Assembly (NCBI GenBank): GCA_921293015.1
Contig: OV121082.1
Span: 22,113,748-22,177,747 of the forward strand
Direction: 5' to 3'
DNA from: Phorcus lineatus
Taxonomy: Eukaryota > Mollusca > Gastropoda > Trochida > Trochidae
DNA: 64,000 nucleotides
This document shows, in pieces, positions 1 to 10,545 of this stretch (position 1 is its first letter; every line of letters starts with the position of its first letter). Both the position numbers and the translations under genes were made by a program. Under the pieces are notes generated by a model. That model made no database searches, had not been told where the DNA came from, and saw only the letters and a list, made by a program, of their open reading frames with translations.

Positions 1-300
1 AATTTGGTACAGGTTAGCATCAGCGTCCTTTTGTCTGCCTGCTAACACAATGATAGAGTTTGGAAAAAGTTAGCAACACAGTTTGCATGTAAATGTCAAT
101 CTCATACAATGACTACATATAACGAATGCATTCATGTAACTACACATGTATTTTTGAAATATCAATTGAACACTCACACTATTCTTATATGTAGGCTGAT
201 TATATGTAACATTTGAATTAGAAATGTCATTGACCTGTGGGGGGAAATTAAGACATGTTGTGTAACGTTTTTTTCATAAATATTTGTTTAAATTATACAA
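1..300. repeat. Dispersed repeat family A, copy 1 (cut by window edge)
   Basis: The sequence TTTTGTCTGCCTGCTAACAC followed by CAATGATAGAGTTTGGAAA and, about 100 bases on, ACTACACATGTATTTTTGAA recurs in the same order at about 20,640, 29,530, 30,240 and 35,330, with a more decayed copy near 8,600. Copies are colinear over about 250-300 bases but diverged. No coding sense was recognised on the plus strand. It is probably an old interspersed or segmentally duplicated sequence of unknown class. Confidence 0.6.
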
Positions 301-409
301 GATACTCTTTTCTCATTTGGGAGATTGTCGTTTTTAACATATCCAACATTATTGTAGGAAAAATAAGGTATGTTAGTTTTGTTTAACGTGTCACTTATTA
401 ACAATGATA

Positions 410-753
410 TAATCTTTTTAGAGTTGAGTTGAGTTGAGTTGGTGTTTAACGCCACTTTCAAGATTATTTCACTTATATCGCGGCTGCTAGTATTATTTCA
501 GGGAGAAAGCTCGCAACACCATTGTGGCTATGCATTGCGGTGAAACCTGCGAGCATCGGCTGGAACTAGCGAACCATGGGTGGTACTGCGCTGAATTTCA
601 GTGCAGCATTGCACCCTAACCTGACTGCGTGTAGAACAGTTCTCTACTGCAGACAAAGTTGCCGAGCCCCTGGCGGGATTCGAACCCCGGACCTTCTGAT
701 CCGAAGCCGAACGCGCTAACCACTGCGCTATCCCGCCCCCTAATCTTTTTAGA
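410..753 (-). mobile_element. tRNA-derived SINE, full copy with target-site duplication
   Basis: Read on the minus strand, the element starts with a tRNA-like head (737 down to about 661) with an A-box-like TAGCGCAGTGGTTAGCGCG and a perfect B box GGTTCGAATCC. A conserved body of about 240 bases follows, then a tail of GAGTT repeats at 421-440. A 13-base duplication TAATCTTTTTAGA flanks it at 410-422 and 741-753, as expected for LINE-mediated insertion. Two relatives lie at 38,431 and 62,356. The good B box and perfect duplication suggest a fairly young copy. It is a SINE head and not a working tRNA gene. Confidence 0.9.
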
Positions 754-3700
754 ACTAATAAAGAGCCATATCTCGGAAACAACAACATTTGTTTGGTAAC
801 ATGAGTATTTCCATTGTTGAGAGCTAATGGTTCTGAAAAAAGATTACTTACAATTCAATACCAAGACCAGCCGTCTGATGTCATATTTACGTAAAAAGGT
901 AAATTCCCCTAATCATTAACGACAATCTTGTCAGTCGTAAGATAGTTCACCAGTTTTGACATTACATAGAACATCAGATAAAGCATGGCTGGTTTCCTAT
1001 TGGCCCAACTCTACGTTAGAAATGATGAACAACTAATTTCATATTATGATACTTGGTATTGTATGTATTAAATTAATTGTTAGCAATTTCATCGTTCATG
1101 TAAACATATCTACTCTTTAAATGCATATAAGTTGGCAAATGTATTGTAATTTGACATTTCAGTTGTAGAAACTCAAACATATTTAAAAAAAATTAAGAAC
1201 AATGTCAAAATTTAACTACGTCGATATCATCACGAGTAGATAAAGAGGAAAAAAATAGTTTTCGAGATTTCTATGTTTATGAAGCTTCCATACTAAAATA
1301 TTCAGAGGTTTGCTTTGACCTTGAAAATAATCACCTGGAATCAATTGCCCAAACGTTATTTCTGCTGTAAAATCTATGTAAAAGATCTCAAAGGATTGTA
1401 GTGAATGATCTTTCGATTTCCATGCTAAAATTTCAAAGCTTCGTTTTGACCTTAAAAGTTTGTCAAGGTCACCAAAAGCAAACTGTCCCTGCGCATATCC
1501 TTAGATAAATATATGAAAATAGCCCAGTGAATATTTCTTTCGGTTGAGTTCATGATTGCACGGACAAGGATAAATTGTCAAAACCTTTCTCTCAATGGGA
1601 TGAAAAAAAGCCCTTTTTTTACAGTTATTGCATTTCGTACAAACAGGCGTACAGACAAACTGAGAGACGTTGACCAAAACTATTTCCCATATCACGTCGC
1701 CACCGTTCAATAGAGTCATGCTGAATCGATGCCTAAACCTCCGACATGCAATTCAAATATATTGGTTATTTGGTTCTGAATGGATGGTTATTGCCTTGTA
1801 AACCATAACAAAATATCATTAATGGCAAAATCGAATGTGCTGTAAATTTGTTAGAAAGAAAAAGTAAAAACAAACTTGATTAGCCTATGCTATTGACCGA
1901 TAGCCTTGAGATATGACTGAAATCTCACATGGTAATTACTTTATCCTAGTTGTCACCTTGACACTTGTTTATGTAAAAAACAGCCACTGGCTTCACGCTT
2001 GCATTTTGTAATGGATATTCAGAGGTTTCGGCAGCGAAGTCCCTCTGTATTTCGCTTGAGCAGTAATGAAATTAAATGAATGTAATCATGTTTGCATTGT
2101 ATCTAAACACAATGAAGTCTTACAAATTTAAGTGTAAAATGTAATAAAACCTCATAAAAATCAAAAGTAAACATCCAAAATGCAAAAGGTTGCAAGCATT
2201 AAGTAATTAGCAGCTAGGTTATCTTAAGTTAGGTTATCTTAGTTGATCTTGATATCATCAACACCATTTTCACAATGTAACTTTACAAATCTAAATGATC
2301 AAAGGGCAATAGTTATAAGGTAAACAGTTTACAATTGTACAAGCCATTGGTGACTCTAGCAACATAAAAATAAGAAACGGTGACAGTTTTATTGTTACCA
2401 TTCTGTTAATAAGATACTGTCTTATTACCTGCAAACACTCCTATATGGTCCACGTACGTCTCCTTTTCAAGATGTATGAATAAATAATTTCCAATAAATT
2501 TTTAGAAGAAACTTACGGTAGACTTCCCATTTAAATTCTAAAGTGACTTATGTCATGTTTAATCAAATATGACAACCACAGCCAGTATGGGGAGTTCTTA
2601 GAATGGACCTTTATTCGGTACAATTCTGAAAATACAATAAAAAGTTCATAAACACTCTGTTGAAATATTCATTGCAATTATAAACTCTCATGCTGACAAT
2701 ACTCTGAGACACTCTCTAGAAAAATATATGCAAGAAAATAAACTCTGCAATTTCTCTCAATAAACTTTAAACCTCACTCTTTACAAAATAAAAATCCCTC
2801 CAAATGTAAAGAAACATTAACATTAAACTCCTTGAAAATACCTTAAACATTCACGCCATAAAATATTCAACTCTCAAAACATGAACATTGAGCTACTCGC
2901 TGCATATCAGACGAATACATTGATCAAAAAAGGGGTGATAGGTTGCTACTTAATACAAATGCAAAACATTGCTAGAAAAAGACTAAAACTTTGCTTTGAT
3001 TACACAAGATGATAATACATGAAAGAATAATATGTTGCGGGATAATTAGAAACCGCAAACAGCTGATTATTAACGTAATTATGAGAATTGACAATAACAC
3101 CCCTACTCATAGCGAGAATGAACTTGACTAGTATAAGAATGAATTTACTGCAATAACTAACTGAACATTTTATGACAATTTCAAAAACATGTCTAGATAT
3201 GATATTTCCCCGTAACTGTTATAATTTGAAAATGCTCTCTGCAAAGCAGACTTGAAACCATGCTCCTTTTACGAAAAACCAGAACTTCCTGTCTAAACAA
3301 TGCGGAAAAGGAGTATGCTCATTGGACATATATAAAACGAGAATGAATAGAATTTCTAATTCTAAAACCATTACCTATTCTGAACAACGTGATTCGTTAT
3401 TACTAATTTCATTTTATTTTTTTATTTAAATTGTAAAAAGCATGCAACAATTTAACCTATTTACAAAGCAATTTTGGTAGGAACATCGATGATTACATTG
3501 ATTAGTTACTAGGAAATGTTGGCAATAATGCTAATAAGACATAAACATTACACTGACAATGAATAACATTTCAAGTAAATTTTGGTTTAATATATCGTTA
3601 ACGTGAAATTGAGAGACACAATTAATACCATCCACATGAAATTGTTTCGTTGATGATGATAACAATTTTATCTAACAATTAGGGAAACTTTAAATTTAAA

Positions 3701-4590
3701 ATATCACATTTATTTGAATAGAGTACAAAACACATGCTCATTGAGTTTTTGTGCTTCACAGTCTTTGAAAAACAGCTTTGAATAAAAGAAAGAAAGAAAC
3801 CATTTTAGAAATGCCAACAATTCTGCGTGGAAAAATAACCTTAAGTTTTCAGATGATGACAGTACTCGTATGTCTGTCACATGTTCAGAAAAGGTCAAAC
3901 TTTAGTCTAATGCACATATCAGGTCTATAACCTGAGGATGCTTCTCCTTACTATAAACAGTTTGCCACTGGCCACTTCGGTCTATAGGGGACAGGGAGGC
4001 AGGCCCTCAGAAGTCACACAAATGGAAGTAACTGCCGCTACGGTATACCTAGAAACATCAGTTCACTAACAAAGAACTCCACTCTTCGTGGAGCTCCTGG
4101 ATATTTTTTAAGGCTGATGACACAAGGTTTATTTCTAGTCTAATTACGAAACCGGGATGCACGACTAGGATCCTTGAACTTAACTGAAATCCAAAAAGTT
4201 AATGCATCAAAATTCTCCGCCCCACTGAAGTTTTGCCCTCAGCCATCAGCTGGCAAGGTTGTGTCCACGATGCAATTGAAAAGGCATATAATCAATTGAT
4301 TACATGATTACATAAAATGCTAGAATGAGTGGTCAATATTATGCCAACCCAATGCAAGAATAATGAAAAAAACAATTTGACAGAAACGCCATGGAATTCG
4401 TTCACGTGCTGTCCTGCTTTTGCTTGACAATGCTCCAGTTCACAAGTCTAAGAGTTCGTGAATGTCGATTTAAACAGCTGACTTACCTACCCTAAAACCC
4501 CAAACGACTACTTCCTGTTCAGAAACCTGAAATCCGGCCAACGTGGACGGCACTTCTGAGATGACGAAACGTAAAGGCTGGCACAGAGTC
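754..4590. other. Gene-free AT-rich stretch
   Basis: No credible coding frame was found. Two diverged copies of a unit of about 130 bases lie in tandem at about 1,260-1,480, both containing a TTTTGACCTT-like or TTTGACCTT-like core. A segment at about 1,965-2,100 (TTTTGTAATGGATATTC, then a CATGTTTGCATTGTATC-like run) recurs at about 13,650-13,780. Otherwise it is unremarkable. Confidence 0.5.
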
Positions 4591-4628
4591 TTGGTTGGGG
4601 TTGGGGTTGGGGTTGGGGTTGGGGGGGG
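4591..4628 (+). repeat. (TTGGGG)n / G-quadruplex-prone tract
   Basis: About five TTGGGG units end in a run of eight or more G on the plus strand. Runs of four G separated by TT fit the G-quadruplex pattern. It differs from the TTAGGG expected at animal telomeres, so it is treated as a simple repeat. Confidence 0.85.
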
Positions 4629-5046
4629 TGTGCAGTAAACCAAAAGAAAGAGGAATAACTGTATTGAGATGAAGGTTTATTATAAATTTATTAACATATA
4701 ACGTAAAAAAATGGCTATGCGAGTTTGTTTTATATTGAAGTTACAAAACCTATTGAACCTCCCTCGTAAATCATAATTACCCTTTGGTACTACCGTCTAT
4801 ATTGTGACAGCGGATCTCAAAATCTGGGTTGTAAATTGAAGAAAAATGATGGCAATAAAGTGATGGAGTTTCGTCTTTGACAACGAAGTTCATTATTTAG
4901 GTAGTATATGTTCTATCAACCTGTAGCGAGAAAATATTTGATCATGTATTTCTGGGTTTAATTTAGTGAAAGGGTTTCAAACGGGTTAATGTATGCTATC
5001 AATATCAAGCAGTCTGTATCTTAGGAAGAGGTTGTAAACTCATGTT

Positions 5047-5165
5047 TCGAAGTGCTGCGCCAGAGTCCCCGTTCTTCATCATACAGTGTTTGCTGCGCCA
5101 TAGTCCCCGTTCTTCATTATACAGTGTTTGATGAAGAACGGGGACTCTGGCGCAGCACTTTGAAG
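5047..5165. repeat. Near-perfect hairpin with an internal tandem copy
   Basis: A 32-base arm (5,050-5,081, starting AAGTGCTGCGCCAGAG) is repeated exactly in reverse complement at 5,129-5,160. Between the arms, a direct second copy of the TGCGCCA-AGTCCCCGTTCTTCAT motif occupies about 5,092-5,117. The paralogous locus near 17,825 keeps the flanking GAAGTGCT but lacks the hairpin, so the structure arose after the block duplicated. Confidence 0.85.
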
Positions 5166-5980
5166 TAACACCACTGGCCTTTATCAAAATGACTAGCAGG
5201 TAAAAATTCTTTTCAAGCATAAAGTCTCAAAATTTGATGTTCATTTGAGGGGAAGTTCGTTTTTGAAAGAACAATTTCTTTGAGTTTCTTCCTTTTAGAG
5301 CATCAAATGGAGCTCTGATGTCTACTGAACCGAAATGTATTATCTACAACCTTATCAGATTGCCAGCATTACTGATCATACTTCCTGTAAATACACAATG
5401 AACTAAGATTGCCGAAGCAGTACTTGGGTTCTTCAAAGCATCGTATTTTAGTTTCACAAACCCTATAAAACCATCCATCGATCATATAGCAATTGTTGTT
5501 GGAGATGAAATAGATTGTAAACACGTATCTATTTTGCATTAGCTACAGGCAGTAAGGGGAGTTATATGTACATTGGTATGGCGTGTTTACCCTATTTTCT
5601 TATGATGATGACCTTAAGGGAATCGTTAGCGTGTTATTGCGAAAAGATTGCAACAAAAAGCTTTAACAAATGTTTATCTGTTCCCGACTACATTCCTCTA
5701 AACATGAAGCAGAAAATCGACATTAAAATTGCTCTATATGATAAACTGATAAAATAGATAATTGTTGGTGGGCAGGGTATTTTCTACAACGTCCTTTAAA
5801 GCTTTCAAACTCCCCGACGCTGATAAGACTTACTGGTTATGAGATGTTCACCAAACAATGAGTATTTTGAGGAAAAACAACAAGAAGTGTTATATCGGCT
5901 CAATATGGGTATAGATATTTTTGGATATTTTTTTGGAATTATTTTAGATAATTTTGAAATATTCATGATGAAAGGTTTCC

Positions 5981-6190
5981 AATGCTGCAGCCACCGGATG
6001 GAACAATCCCCACAAGAACTAAAAGACTCTCCTTAAAAGTCATTTAAAGCCAGTTTAAAAACCTATTTCTTCTGTCAAGCCTTCTCTGACAACTGATATT
6101 CTCTATTCATATGCTTTAAACATGCTCATGCTTGGAAACAGCGCAACATAAATGCACTATGATTATTATCATTATTATTATTATTAATAT
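5981..6190 (+). mobile_element. LINE 3' end remnant (CR1/L2-like)
   Basis: Conceptual frames give fragments resembling the C-terminal tail of CR1/L2-type reverse transcriptase polyproteins: a PQELKDSP-like run, then SFKASLKTYFF and CQAF in another frame. The non-coding tail ends in an ATT microsatellite at 6,162-6,187. At least one frameshift and a stop break the frame. Only the extreme 3' end is present, as is usual for 5'-truncated insertions. The family assignment is from the shape of the tail only. Confidence 0.6.
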
Positions 6191-6254
6191 AACTATAAAG
6201 GGCAAATAACACACATGGGTAACTCAAGTAAGAAGAACCCCATTGGAAAAACCG

Positions 6255-6698
6255 TTCTCTCCCAACAGAGGTATCTCCGTCATAAATTCCTATACAACCT
6301 CTGTATTGATACGAAAGTTTCTCGGGCTTAAGGCAGTTTCCCCTAGCGGGAAAACTTTGCAACTTAAACTACCTGGCATTATTTCAGCCAATGAAAACAA
6401 CGAATGCATGAATAACATATTTGCTATCACATAGACCTGTGCAATGATGTCGCCGAAATATGAAGCGTATGGGTTCTGTAACAACGACTCAAAGTGCAAG
6501 GTATAAAGTTAAGCTTTTGTAAAGCTTCCTGAAATAACTTAGGCGATTTGCATGATAACTTTTGAAATGGCTTCGCTGATTGCACAAGTAAATTTGATTG
6601 TATCCAATCAGCGTTCTACATTTCGTGCCCGAGAAACCTTCGTTTTAAGACAGAGGTCTTTAGGGATTTATGACAGAGCTACCTCCGTGGGGAGAGAA
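6255..6698. mobile_element. MITE-like element with about 73-bp terminal inverted repeats
   Basis: The left arm, 6,255-6,328 (TTCTCTCCC through GTTTCTCGGGC), is matched in reverse complement by 6,627-6,698. Both arms carry a GAGGTA-CTCTGTCATAAAT-like core. The interior has no coding frame. A lone left-arm relic lies at 9,730-9,785, so this is a family. No clean target duplication was found. It is presumably a non-autonomous DNA transposon of unknown superfamily. Confidence 0.75.
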
Positions 6699-8599
6699 TT
6701 TTGAAAAAAATGAATGTATATAAATAATATATATTAATATATACATGTATACGACAAAATTAAAGAACAAGCACACAATCGTTAGGCAACTTCATTTTTC
6801 TGCAGTAATTGTTATATTTTAAGACAAGAAGGACAGAGACTGACCTAATGCTGAGAGAGAATAAATTACTATGCAATACTGTATTACATGCGTTAGGAAG
6901 AAGAACTGTTTTTACATGGAATTCAATTTATGATCATTATAAATTTTTGAGAAAGATGTCAGCTCTTTGAATCACGTCCAAATGTCTGCGGTCAGATTGA
7001 AGTCAGTTTTTGAGCGACTTAAGTGACTAAACGAAATGTTTTATGCAATGAGATGAGCTCATAACGAAGTTAAACAAGTTTTTCAAAATTATAACAAATG
7101 CAAGAATATTCACTTATATGTATAGAATTTCATTAGCATTATTTCTTGCAAATGAGGGAATTTATTGTTCGAAATCATTTATTGCCAATCGCGTTGAATG
7201 TAAATAAAAAAAATCAAAACATGATTTTTATATCTTTTCACTATCTGAAAAGGGTAATATCGGTGTGTACTTCAATAGTTATGTAAGGCATCAAATGAAA
7301 ATCAGGCAACACCCCATTGTCTGGATTAAGTCTACCGAAGGTATTCTGCAATTAGCAACTTTTTTATCAGCAAAAAAAAGTTGTGTTTCATTCGTGGCAT
7401 ATCTGTGATGTATAGTTGACATTCAGACCCTTGCTGTTGACATTCATTGACATTGCTCTTCAAACACTGTCTGAGATTCTGTACCTCCTCTATGATGTTC
7501 TTTGCGAATCGTGTCTACTGGGATGAAAAACTAATTTATGAAGGATTCAGAAAGATTAGAAGTGAATGATATTGAAGGCGTATTTTCAAGACAACATTTC
7601 TCAACATCAGATTATAGGTTTTACATAATTAATCTCCGAAACTAAAAATAAGACGATTGGATGAATTAATGTATCAAATGATAATAGTTTGTTTATGTGC
7701 TTCAATGATGCATTCCCATTATAATCTGATATATTAGTTATTACAGTTGGAAGGAGCACGTTGGATAAGAAGAATTAGTCATAATGAAAGGTCAGTCTTT
7801 ACGCATTTTAAGTTCAAAATGCTCATACAAGCTTCCTAAACACTTTGCAAAATGAAAATAATGCAATATTTATTATTGTTATTATTATAAAATTCATTCG
7901 AAAATGTTACATCGAAGAGCTCGCTGCTTCACATCTTTAATGCATCACGTTTTTATATTTACAAAAAGTAGATTGTGCGATAAAATGACCGCGAAATGGG
8001 ATTTTGACCTTGTATTTAAATAGATTAAAACTCACTTATCCTGTTTCAATTTAGTCATGAAAGTGTAACCACCTTTTGTTTACTACTGTCGAGATTTGAC
8101 AACATGGATTCCTTTATGAAGGAGTGCATGCATTATTGATTAGAAACGATTAGGTTTATGAAGGCTATGTAGAATCACTCAAACTGTACCATGGACTTGA
8201 TATAAATATACACTTTCTACAGAAAGCATGCTAGCGTGTAGGTAAGTTCAAAGTAAAACAACGTGTCGAGGCCTGCTTTCGTGGCGATTTTAGAATAATA
8301 TTGCCTTTGATGTCTTCAATGTTTTCCGATGTTTTCGTAAGGATATGAAAAGGATTGTTTAAAAATTGTATTTTCTGCAAAAGATCACAGACTATATAGA
8401 CCCACGCCATTAGGCTCAGCAGACTATCATTGCATGGTCTAATAGTGTCACTGACAGACTGATAGTGGACCCATGCATGGCCACTTTCGGCTGTAATAAA
8501 TAGGTCAAATAACTATCAAATAAGTGTTGAATATGAAAAATATTCCAATCAGTATTTTAAATGTTTTTATGTATTTATTACCTTTCACTCGTGAGTAAA

Positions 8600-8820
8600 T
8601 AAAAACCTAAAACATATCCCGTGGAATATTTTCGATATTCAGTGCTTACTCGTTGTGTAATATCTAAAAATAAAACATTTTAGCAAATGCATTTGTGCAA
8701 GTACAAATGTATTTTTTGAATATTTATCCAAAATTTCTTATCTTTGGTTTGATGGAATGTCACTTTTAACTATAAGATGTGATATTATTTAGAGAAAAAT
8801 TCAAGGCATCTTGTAATACT
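8600..8820. repeat. Decayed family A copy inside paralogous block 1
   Basis: GTACAAATGTATTTTTTGAA and, further on, AGAGAAAAATTCAAGGCATC match the distal half of family A (compare 144-270 and 30,410-30,545). The proximal half is not recognisable. It lies directly before the MITE at 8,853 and the segment shared with 20,930. Confidence 0.5.
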
Positions 8821-8852
8821 TATTATATATAATAATATAATATGTAATGATC

Positions 8853-9390
8853 TATGTAAGACTCGAATCCATGGCAGGCCTCAAATCTGTGGCGGATTTG
8901 CAAATCTATGGCAGATTTTCAAATGCCTGACATTTGTACCTTTTTTTGTGTTATTCTGCAATGATTAACCAAACCTTACGCTAGACAAACTTACCCTAAA
9001 ATTCGTCGACAGGAATCCAAGGGTTACAAAAGATAGTCTTTCAATATATTAGGGCTAAAGAAGACGGACTCACCGAGGACTAAAAAGATCCTACAAAATA
9101 AACCCAATTGATGTGTCTCATTTACATGTAAGGTATTGTTTAATGTATTTTCGTAATTGGGATATGGACTTTTATTATTTGATCGTTATCCGTTCGCAAT
9201 ATCTCTCTGTGACTTCCCTAATTATTACGCTAGCGACGCAATTGGGCCCTACGACGGGAACAGTTAGCTATTATGACGTCATCGCATAATGACGTCACTT
9301 AGCATGACGTTATGAAACAGTCAAACAATCAAACAAGCCACAGATAAGGAAACCCGCCATAGATTAGAGACCCGCCACAGATCTGAGTCC

Positions 9391-9396
<6 letters not shown>
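8853..9396. mobile_element. MITE-like element with 65-bp TIRs built from subterminal repeats
   Basis: The left end (8,853-8,920, TATGTAAGACTCG onward) and right end (about 9,334-9,396, read in reverse from TATGTAGGACTC) are inverted copies. Each contains two or three short ATCT(G/A)TGGC(G/A)G(G/A)TTT repeats spaced about 21-22 bases apart. The roughly 410-base interior is non-coding and contains a palindromic TGACGTCA-like cluster at 9,272-9,310. It is inserted beside TA-rich DNA and is absent from the paralogous position near 20,900, which serves as an empty site. The superfamily is unknown. Confidence 0.75.

Positions 9397-9452
<56 letters not shown>
9393..9452. repeat. (TA)n microsatellite
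   Basis: About 29 TA dinucleotides lie directly at the right end of the MITE. They may have grown from a TA target or from the element's end. Confidence 0.95.
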
Positions 9453-9453
<1 letters not shown>

Positions 9454-9729
9454 TTTTTTTGTAAGCAAATTCAAAGATATTGTGGTATCAATGTGTGTAA
9501 ATTGTTTTTTGAATTTATGTCTATTCTGATGTTAAACTTTCTTTACAGAACCAAATAAGATTTTGAAGTCCCCTTTTAAAATAATCTCAAGCACGCAAGA
9601 TGTCTTAAAATTGGACAAAAACCCATCAGTGTTGTTGGTCAAAAATGATGCAAAAAGTGACCTTACAAATCTATACAAAGGGAATTCATCTGAATTTTTC
9701 AATAAATAAAATGAGCAGACTACCCTGCA

Positions 9730-9785
9730 TTCTCTAGAAACAGAGGTAGCTCCATCATAAATTCCTTTACAGCCTCTGTCTTAAT
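9730..9785. mobile_element. Solo arm of the 6,255 MITE family
   Basis: TTCTCTAGAAACAGAGGTAG continues with CATAAATTCCTTTACAGCCTC, matching the left TIR of the 6,255-6,698 element. No partner arm was found nearby. Confidence 0.6.
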
Positions 9786-9912
9786 TATATTCTTAAAATA
9801 CCCTGACTTTCTCTTTACAATCAAGGTCGAATAGGATTTTATTTGATTTCTACACTATGATTTTATTATGTCATACGTGAAGAGAAACACAATCAAATAA
9901 AGAAAGAGAGGA

Positions 9913-10010
9913 GTATCGCTTTCAATGACTATTGCATGTAGAACTTGATAATGAAAAAATTGTATCGCTCTAAATTACTATTGCATATAGAACTTGATAA
10001 TGAAAAAATA
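9913..10010. repeat. Two-copy 49-bp tandem duplication
   Basis: GTATCGCT followed by CTATTGCAT(G/A)TAGAACTTGA and TAATGAAAAAAT occurs twice with a 49-base period. A separate, unrelated two-copy duplication of about 78 bases sits in the paralogous block at 21,370-21,530. Confidence 0.8.
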
Positions 10011-10404
10011 ACAAACTAAACTTAAAAGCGAAGAGAATTACAATTACCATAATTCATTGAGAGCAAAGTTTGAATGTGACAAAATTCATGAACTTTGTTC
10101 ATAAAATCCTCCAAAACAATCCACTCCAGATATCAAAATAGTTGGCATACACGAAGGTCATGATGTACATACATAGTTTTCTTACTACAGATATATCATT
10201 GTCATTGGTATGATAACATAAATACCGTCACTTTGGTTTATCTTATTATTTATGCAAATTGACATTTGATCCAACCAGGATGTTTGGGTGTACAAATAAA
10301 TTGCAAGAAATTAAAAACTGACAATGACAGTATTGTATGGTCGTTCATGTATATTGCATAATGCAAATGTTGTTTAAATTCTTTAAGTTAAATTTTTATA
10401 TTAG

Positions 10405-10545
10405 GCGTAGGGGTCTGGAGTTAAAAGATGTAATCCGGATGCCGGCGGCAATCCATTAAAATATCTAGTGTCTAGATAAAGGATTAGAGAGTTAACCTTT
10501 ATGGCATTGTGACATTTCTGTTTGTCTGTAAACAACAAATAAACT
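10405..10545. repeat. Block H copy 0
   Basis: AATCCGGATGCCGG, TCTAGTGTCTAGATAAAGG and GTTTGTCTGTAAACAACAA match the same landmarks at about 39,030-39,130, and more weakly at 33,395-33,480. Orientation is the same as in the later copies. Confidence 0.5.

Larger units (their letters stand above)
4920..10300 (+). repeat. Ancient paralogous block, copy 1 (pairs with 17,690-21,770)
   Basis: Several anchor segments appear here and again, in the same order and orientation, about 11.4-12.8 kb downstream: 4,920-5,060 with 17,690-17,830; 5,270-5,420 with 17,960-18,090; 7,260-7,490 with 19,080-19,450; 7,660-7,860 with 20,110-20,310; 8,600-8,820 with 20,760-20,880; 9,460-9,710 with 20,930-21,260. The falling offset reflects insertions in this copy and in the other (for example the MITE at 8,853 and the hairpin at 5,047). 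Divergence is high and no open frame is conserved, so this looks like an old duplication or a very long decayed repeat. Confidence 0.6.

Noticed and set aside
661..737. tRNA gene on the minus strand
   Set aside because: It is the tRNA-like head of a SINE: it continues into a conserved body and tail, has a target duplication, and recurs at 38,670 and 62,490.
4591..4628. Interstitial telomere
   Set aside because: Animal telomere repeats are TTAGGG-type; this is TTGGGG and too short.
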